Source: Marinobacter salarius
GTDB lineage: Bacteria; Pseudomonadota; Gammaproteobacteria; Pseudomonadales; Oleiphilaceae
NCBI RefSeq assembly: GCF_032922745.1
Contig: NZ_CP136693.1
Location: forward strand, 4,340,001-4,404,000
DNA length: 64,000 bases
Direction: 5' to 3'
Positions 59,206-64,000 of the stretch are shown here, piece after piece. The translations under genes and the position numbers were made by a program. The notes beneath the pieces are model-generated. The model was not told the DNA's origin, searched no databases, and saw only the letters and a list, made by a program, of their open reading frames with translations. Position 1 is the first letter of the stretch, and each line of letters begins with the position of its first letter.

Positions 59206-60643
59206 CCGCAATCACTCCTGCGGCTGCCAGTCGCGCAGCCACTCCGCCTATATCACCCGCGCCCTGTGTAATCAGCAGATCGCCGTCCTGTAACGTGTTG
59301 GCAAGCAGGGCTTCGATCTCTCCGTTTTCTTCCACAAAAAGCGGCTCCACGCTGCCTCGCTGCCGCAGGCTGCGACACAATGCACGACCATCCGCACCCG
59401 GTATCGCCGGCTCACCCGCTGAATACACGTCCATCAGCAACAGCCCGTCCACTTCCGAGAGTACCCTGACGAAATCCTCATAGAGATCCCGGGTACGGGT
59501 GTAGCGGTGAGGCTGATAAAGCATGACCAGCCTGCGATCCGGCCAGGCATCACGGGCCGCCCGGATAACGGCCTCCACTTCCGTGGGATGGTGCCCATAG
59601 TCATCAATCAAGGTGACAATGCCTTTGCGGGTGTTGTAATCACCGTAGACCTGGAACCGGCGTCCAACCCCGGCAAAACCTGCAAGGCCCCGACAGATGG
59701 CGGCATCATCCACGCCCTCATCAGTGGCCACTGCAATAGCCGCCAGGGCATTCAGTACGTTGTGGCGACCGGGCATTTTCAGTTCAACGTCCAAATCACT
59801 ACGGCCACCCGGGCGGCGAACGACAAACCGAGTCCGAAGGCCATCGGATTCAATGTTTTCCGCCCGGTAGTCGGCATCCGGATTATCGATGCCATAGGTA
59901 ATGATGGCGCGGGAAATCCTGGGGATGATTTCCTGCACAAAGCCGTCATCCACACACATCACCGCAACGCCGTAAAACGGCAAGTTGTGGAGGAAATCCA
60001 CGAATGTCTGTTTCAGGCGCCCAACGTCTCCGCCATAGGTGTCCATATGGTCGGCTTCAATGTTGGTCACCACCGAGATCACCGGCGTCAGGTGAAGGAA
60101 TGAGGCATCGCTTTCATCGGCCTCAGCCACCAGATAGCGGGAGCCGCCAAGCTGCGCGTTGGTTCCGGCGCTATTGAGCTTGCCACCAATCACAAAGGTG
60201 GGATCCAGGCCAGCCTCTCCCAGAACCGATGCAATCAGACTGGTGGTGGTGGTTTTACCGTGAGTGCCAGCCACGGCAATGCCATGGCGATAGCGCATGA
60301 TCTCCGCCAGCATTTCTGCACGGGGCACGATCGGCACCCGTCGGCTGCGAGCCGCCGATACTTCCGGGTTATCACCCGTTACCGCAGACGACACCACAAC
60401 CACGTCAGCACTGGCACTGTTCTCCTCACGATGCCCGATGAACACCTCAACGCCCATGCCGGTCAGCCGGTCTGTCACGGCACTCTCACGAATGTCAGAG
60501 CCGGACACATCGTAGCCCTGGTTCTTCAGGACCTCGGCAATACCGCTCATGCCAGCACCGCCAATCCCCACAAAATGAATATTGCGGATACGGCGCATCT
60601 CGGGCACCTGATAGACCAGCGGGGGATTTGTGGATTCAGCCAT
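59198..60643 (-). CDS. murC: UDP-N-acetylmuramate-L-alanine ligase
   Basis: An ATP-dependent ligase of 481 residues adding L-Ala to UDP-MurNAc. Nucleotide sites: FVGIGGAGMSGIAEVLKNQGY (N-terminal UDP-binding), AVAGTHGKTTTTSLIASVL (ATP loop, about 118-136), AEADESDASFLHL, and the C-terminal DDYGHHPTEVEAVIRAARDAWP. The start overlaps the murG end and its stop overlaps the ddl start, so the genes are closely coupled. Confidence 0.97.
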   Translation of the reverse strand: MAESTNPPLVYQVPEMRRIRNIHFVGIGGAGMSGIAEVLKNQGYDVSGSDIRESAVTDRLTGMGVEVFIGHREENSASADVVVVSSAVTGDNPEVSAARSRRVPIVPRAEMLAEIMRYRHGIAVAGTHGKTTTTSLIASVLGEAGLDPTFVIGGKLNSAGTNAQLGGSRYLVAEADESDASFLHLTPVISVVTNIEADHMDTYGGDVGRLKQTFVDFLHNLPFYGVAVMCVDDGFVQEIIPRISRAIITYGIDNPDADYRAENIESDGLRTRFVVRRPGGRSDLDVELKMPGRHNVLNALAAIAVATDEGVDDAAICRGLAGFAGVGRRFQVYGDYNTRKGIVTLIDDYGHHPTEVEAVIRAARDAWPDRRLVMLYQPHRYTRTRDLYEDFVRVLSEVDGLLLMDVYSAGEPAIPGADGRALCRSLRQRGSVEPLFVEENGEIEALLANTLQDGDLLITQGAGDIGGVAARLAAAGVIADE

Positions 60644-61721
60644 TTGCGGCCTCCAAACAGTAATTCACGACTCTCTCCGTTGCATCGGGGCGAGCCAGCG
60701 TCTTTGCGGCCTTCGCCATGTCCAGAATCCGGCGGCGGTCCTTGCCGAGATCGGTCAGGGTTTCCGCCAGCAGATCGGCCGACAGCTTTGGCTGCGGGAT
60801 CAGGATGGCGCCTTTCGCATTAACCATTTGCTGTGCGTTCCGGGTCTGGTGGTCGTCCACGGCATGGGGGAACGGCACCAGCACGGCGCCCACACCGGCA
60901 ACACACAACTCAGAAACGGTGAGCGCACCAGACCGGCAGAGCACAATGTCGGCCCAGCCGTAGGCCTCTGCCATGTCTTTGATAAACGGCTCCACCGATG
61001 CATCCACGCCGTGGTCACGGTAGGCATCACCGGCTTCCTCGATATTTTTCTCGCCACACTGATGGCGCACCGTTGGCCGTTCAGCTTCCGGCAGCTGAGC
61101 CAGTGCCTCCGGCAACGTGCGATTGAACACCTGGGCACCAAGGCTGCCGCCCACCACCAGTAACCGCAGCGCACCCGCCCGGCCGGACATCCGCTGATCG
61201 GGTTCGGCGAGCTCGGCCAGGTCCTGCCTGACCGGGTTGCCGGTACAGCGGGTTACCACAGTCGTGCCGAAGCTCCCGGGAAAGGCCTCCAACACGGTAT
61301 GAGCGAAGCGCACCAGAATGCGGTTGGTCATTCCGGCAATGGCATTCTGCTCGTGAATTACCAGCGGCACCCGATTCAGCCAGGCGGAGAGACCGCCAGG
61401 ACCGGTCACAAAGCCACCCATGCCGATGACGCAATGTGGGCGGATGGTGCGAACGATCGTAAAGGCCTGGCCAAGAGCGCGCATCAGCCGGAACGGCGCC
61501 ATCAACAAAGCCAGGCGACCCTTGCCCCTCAGCCCGGAGACCTGGATCAGCGACAGTGGTATGTCGGTTTCGCCGATCAGTCGCTCTTCCATACCACCAC
61601 GAGAACCCAACCAGAAAACCTCATGCCCCTTGTCCTGCAGCTGTCTCGCCGTTGCCAGGGCAGGGAAAACATGGCCACCGGTGCCACCGGCCATCATCAG
61701 AAAGCGCCGTTTGTCAGTCAT
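60636..61721 (-). CDS. murG: UDP-N-acetylglucosamine transferase MurG
   Basis: A 361-residue GT28 glycosyltransferase that adds GlcNAc to lipid I to give lipid II on the inner face of the membrane. AGGTGGHVFPALATARQL at the start is the acceptor/donor loop; LLVVGGSLGAQVFNRTLPEAL and the donor-site segment CRSGALTVSELCVAG are typical. GGGAGG lies before the chosen ATG (MTDKRRFL); the frame extends 32 codons upstream inside ftsW. Confidence 0.97.
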   Translation of the reverse strand: MTDKRRFLMMAGGTGGHVFPALATARQLQDKGHEVFWLGSRGGMEERLIGETDIPLSLIQVSGLRGKGRLALLMAPFRLMRALGQAFTIVRTIRPHCVIGMGGFVTGPGGLSAWLNRVPLVIHEQNAIAGMTNRILVRFAHTVLEAFPGSFGTTVVTRCTGNPVRQDLAELAEPDQRMSGRAGALRLLVVGGSLGAQVFNRTLPEALAQLPEAERPTVRHQCGEKNIEEAGDAYRDHGVDASVEPFIKDMAEAYGWADIVLCRSGALTVSELCVAGVGAVLVPFPHAVDDHQTRNAQQMVNAKGAILIPQPKLSADLLAETLTDLGKDRRRILDMAKAAKTLARPDATERVVNYCLEAANG

Positions 61722-62916
61722 AAACCGCACCTCCCCTGGCCGCTGGTTTACGGCTCTTTTCGCTGGCCAGTTTTTCGCGGTCCAGCCTCTCCATCTCCAC
61801 CCGTGCCAGCACACCAATGCAGACAGCGGTAATCATCAGGCTGGAACCGCCATAGCTCACAAGCGGCAAGGTCAGCCCTTTGGTAGGCAGTAGGCCCGTA
61901 CTGACCGCCATATTGATACCGGCCTGCAAGCCAATCAGCAAAGTAATGCCATAGGAGAAGCACGCGGCGAATGGCATGCCCGCTTTCTCGGCCCTTCTCG
62001 CAATCACAAATCCGGTCACCACCAATACGGTGAACAGGCCCAGGACCATCAGCGACCCCAACAGCCCGAATTCTTCCGCAATGATCGCGAAGATAAAGTC
62101 GGTGTGGGCCTCCGGCAGATAGAACAGTTTCTGTACCGAATTCCCCAACCCGGTACCCGCCCAGTCGCCACGACCGAACGCAATCAGCGACTGGGTTAGC
62201 TGGTAGCCGGTATCAAACTGGTCTTTCCAGGGGTCGAGGTAACTCACAACCCGCTTCAACCGGTAGGGCTGGGTGAATACCAGCACGGAGCCCATCACCA
62301 CCAACACGCCAATCAGCGGCATAAACCGGCTAAGCCGGACGCCACTCAGGAAAATCATGCCGGCTGATGCAGCAACCAGTACCACCGTGGCGCCGAAGTC
62401 CGGCTCGATAACCAGCAGCACCGAGGCAATACCCAGCACGCCCAACGGCTTGAGGAACCCAGGCCAGGTGTTTAGCAACTCATCCCGACGACGCACGACG
62501 TAGCCGGCCAGATAGGCAATCAGGCAAAGCTTGGCAATTTCCGACACCTGAACATTGAACAGCCCGAACGAGATCCAGCGGGTGGAGCCATTCACCGTAC
62601 GCCCGAGGGGCGTCAGCACCAGAAGCAGTGACAGCAAACCGACCCCGAGCAACAGCCACCCGCTGCGCTCCCACCAGGAGATCGGCACGTTGACGGCAAT
62701 CAGCGCAAGGACGCAGCCGATGCCGGCAAAAATGAGCTGACGGATCACATAGTGGTAACTGTTGCCCATGGTTTCCGCCGCCATGTCCATGGAGGCGGAA
62801 GAAATCATCACAATGCCCATGACCAGCAACGCAGCGGAACTGATGATCAGTAGGGGCAGCGGGCGCAGATCACGGAACAAACCGTGATGACTGGTGAGGG
62901 ACAGGTCAGCGTGCAT
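61714..62916 (-). CDS. ftsW: Septal peptidoglycan glycosyltransferase FtsW
   Basis: A SEDS-family polymerase of about 400 residues with ten hydrophobic segments that polymerises lipid II together with FtsI. Signatures: NGSTRWISFGLFNVQVSEIAKLCLI, AHTDFIFAIIAEEFGLLGS and PTKGLTLPLVSYGGSSLMI. The ATG overlaps the murD stop (TGATG), with GGAGG correctly spaced; the in-frame GTG directly before it is less likely. Confidence 0.97.
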   Translation of the reverse strand: MHADLSLTSHHGLFRDLRPLPLLIISSAALLVMGIVMISSASMDMAAETMGNSYHYVIRQLIFAGIGCVLALIAVNVPISWWERSGWLLLGVGLLSLLLVLTPLGRTVNGSTRWISFGLFNVQVSEIAKLCLIAYLAGYVVRRRDELLNTWPGFLKPLGVLGIASVLLVIEPDFGATVVLVAASAGMIFLSGVRLSRFMPLIGVLVVMGSVLVFTQPYRLKRVVSYLDPWKDQFDTGYQLTQSLIAFGRGDWAGTGLGNSVQKLFYLPEAHTDFIFAIIAEEFGLLGSLMVLGLFTVLVVTGFVIARRAEKAGMPFAACFSYGITLLIGLQAGINMAVSTGLLPTKGLTLPLVSYGGSSLMITAVCIGVLARVEMERLDREKLASEKSRKPAARGGAVYD

Positions 62917-64000
62917 CACAGCCCCTCCACCTGTTGACGGAAACGATCGCCACGATCCCCGTAGTCTCGGAACATGTCGAAACTGGCGCAGGCAGGTGAC
63001 AACAGCACCCGGTCACCCGGTTGGGCCAGCTTTTTTGCCGTATGGACAGCGCCTGCGATGTCAGCGGCGTTGACCGTCTCCACCCGATTACCCAAGGCGG
63101 TGGCGATGGTCTCAGCATCAGCGCCGATCAGTACAACCGCGCGACAATGAGTTGCCACGGGTTCAGCGAGCAATGAGAAATCAGCGCCCTTGCCTTCACC
63201 ACCGGCAATCAGCACGATCTTTCCACCCGCTGGCACCAGGCTTTCAATGGCGGCGGCCGTCGCTCCCACATTGGTGCCCTTGGAGTCATTGATGTAGTCG
63301 ACATCACTCACCCGCCGAACGAATTCGCACCGATGCGGAAGCCCCTTGAAACGCTTGGCAGTGTCCAGCATCACGTCCATCGGTAATCCGGCAGCGTGTC
63401 CAAGTGCCAGTGCCGCCATCACATTGCTGATATTATGCTGGCCCATCAGGCCCAATTCCTCGGCCAACAGCAGATTGTCAAAGCCGAAGGTAATCCAGGT
63501 ACCTTCATCGTCATCGCGGGTACTGAACGTATCCGGGTTAACACGGTGAAAACCGAAACACAGGAACCGGAGGTTGTCCCTGGCCATGGGCGTGCTGAGG
63601 GCATCGTCCAGATTGACCACGGCGTTCTGGCAGCCGTTGAAAATTCGTTGTTTGGCCTGGAAATAGGCCATCTTGTCAGGGTAGCGATCCATGTGATCAT
63701 CGCTGACGTTCAGCACCGTGGCCGCCAGGGCATTCAGTTCCCGGGTGGTTTCGAGCTGGAAGCTCGATAACTCCAGGACATAGAGGTCGGCACCGCGACC
63801 AAGCAGCTCCAGCGCCGGAGTGCCGATATTGCCGCCGACTTCCACGCGGCGGCCAGCGGCCCTGGCCATCTCTCCGACCAGGGTGGTAACCGTGGTTTTA
63901 CCATTGGAACCGGTAATGGCGATGATCGGCGCGTCCGCTACCTCCGAGAACAGGTCAATGTCACCGCGAATGACAGCCCCTTTGTCGGCCGCCCCCCGAA
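62916..64000 (-). CDS. murD: UDP-N-acetylmuramoylalanine-D-glutamate ligase, C-terminal part (start outside the window)
   Basis: The reading frame continues through the window edge, so the N-terminus is missing. About 361 residues are visible, including the ATP loop AITGSNGKTTVTTLVGEMARA close to the edge, ELSSFQLETTRELNALAATVLNVSDDHMDRY, the C-terminal NDSKGTNVGATAAAIESL and LLSPACASFDMFRDYGDRGDRF. The enzyme adds D-Glu to UDP-MurNAc-L-Ala. An internal ATG at 63869 is not the start: the ATP loop lies before it. First visible gene of the division unit. Confidence 0.96.
   Translation of the reverse strand, partial: RGAADKGAVIRGDIDLFSEVADAPIIAITGSNGKTTVTTLVGEMARAAGRRVEVGGNIGTPALELLGRGADLYVLELSSFQLETTRELNALAATVLNVSDDHMDRYPDKMAYFQAKQRIFNGCQNAVVNLDDALSTPMARDNLRFLCFGFHRVNPDTFSTRDDDEGTWITFGFDNLLLAEELGLMGQHNISNVMAALALGHAAGLPMDVMLDTAKRFKGLPHRCEFVRRVSDVDYINDSKGTNVGATAAAIESLVPAGGKIVLIAGGEGKGADFSLLAEPVATHCRAVVLIGADAETIATALGNRVETVNAADIAGAVHTAKKLAQPGDRVLLSPACASFDMFRDYGDRGDRFRQQVEGL

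Noticed and set aside
1..64000. CRISPR arrays, insertion sequences, prophage, tRNA or rRNA genes
   Set aside because: I saw no regularly spaced repeats, transposase or integrase genes, terminal inverted repeats or RNA gene sequences; the window looks like stable core chromosome plus a catabolic cluster.

Overview
The window looks like a piece of a gammaproteobacterial chromosome of moderately high GC, most like a marine Marinobacter-type bacterium. This rests on protein similarity as I recognise it and on gene order: the complete division and wall cluster murD-ftsW-murG-murC-ddl-ftsQ-ftsA-ftsZ-lpxC, then the DciA gene, an M23 peptidase, secA and argJ, plus xseB-ispA-dxs and lgt-thyA-folA. The genus is inference; the class is well supported. 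No tRNA, rRNA, insertion sequence, prophage or CRISPR array is visible.

Left end (1-10.3 kb). Two consecutive GGDEF-family genes (the first cut by the window edge), both with degraded GGDEF motifs, are translationally coupled to a fused DedA-PAP2 membrane protein. Then come a stand-alone LON-domain protein and an HDOD regulator (minus strand), ilvD, a small exported peptidoglycan-binding protein, an AI-2E family permease, two small unrecognised genes and a haloalkane-dehalogenase-like hydrolase whose nucleophile aspartate is replaced by asparagine.

Centre (10.3-35.7 kb). This is a roughly 25-kb aromatic catabolism supercluster bounded by paaY and paaX. One unit is paaGHIJK and the next is paaABCDE-Z; together they convert phenylacetate via phenylacetyl-CoA, ring epoxide, oxepin-CoA and beta-oxidation towards acetyl-CoA and succinyl-CoA. 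Next is an Lrp-type regulator divergent from a fused indolepyruvate ferredoxin oxidoreductase, an aromatic-type aminotransferase that overlaps it, and a Na+-dependent amino acid transporter. The likely logic is that phenylalanine enters by the Na+ symporter, is transaminated to phenylpyruvate, is oxidatively decarboxylated directly to phenylacetyl-CoA, and feeds PaaABCDE without needing PaaK. A livKHMGF-type ABC transporter and the PaaX repressor gene close the cluster. TGATTC motifs resembling PaaX half-sites occur upstream of paaA and paaX and in the paaY-paaG gap. No separate paaF is present.

Right half (35.7-64 kb). Housekeeping genes follow: an acyl-CoA thioesterase, a short DeaD-like RNA helicase, a minus-strand unit TSUP permease-lgt-thyA-folA, an NRDE protein, xseB-ispA-dxs, ribA, moaC, a Nudix-ThiE fusion, argJ, secA, an M23 peptidase, dciA, lpxC, and the division/cell-wall operon, which runs off the right edge inside murD. 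Several intergenic hairpins were found. They include a stop codon carried in a hairpin loop (alpha/beta hydrolase), a terminator of the Lrp gene that contains the paaZ stop codon, and strong intercistronic stem-loops at paaE/paaZ and livK/livH.
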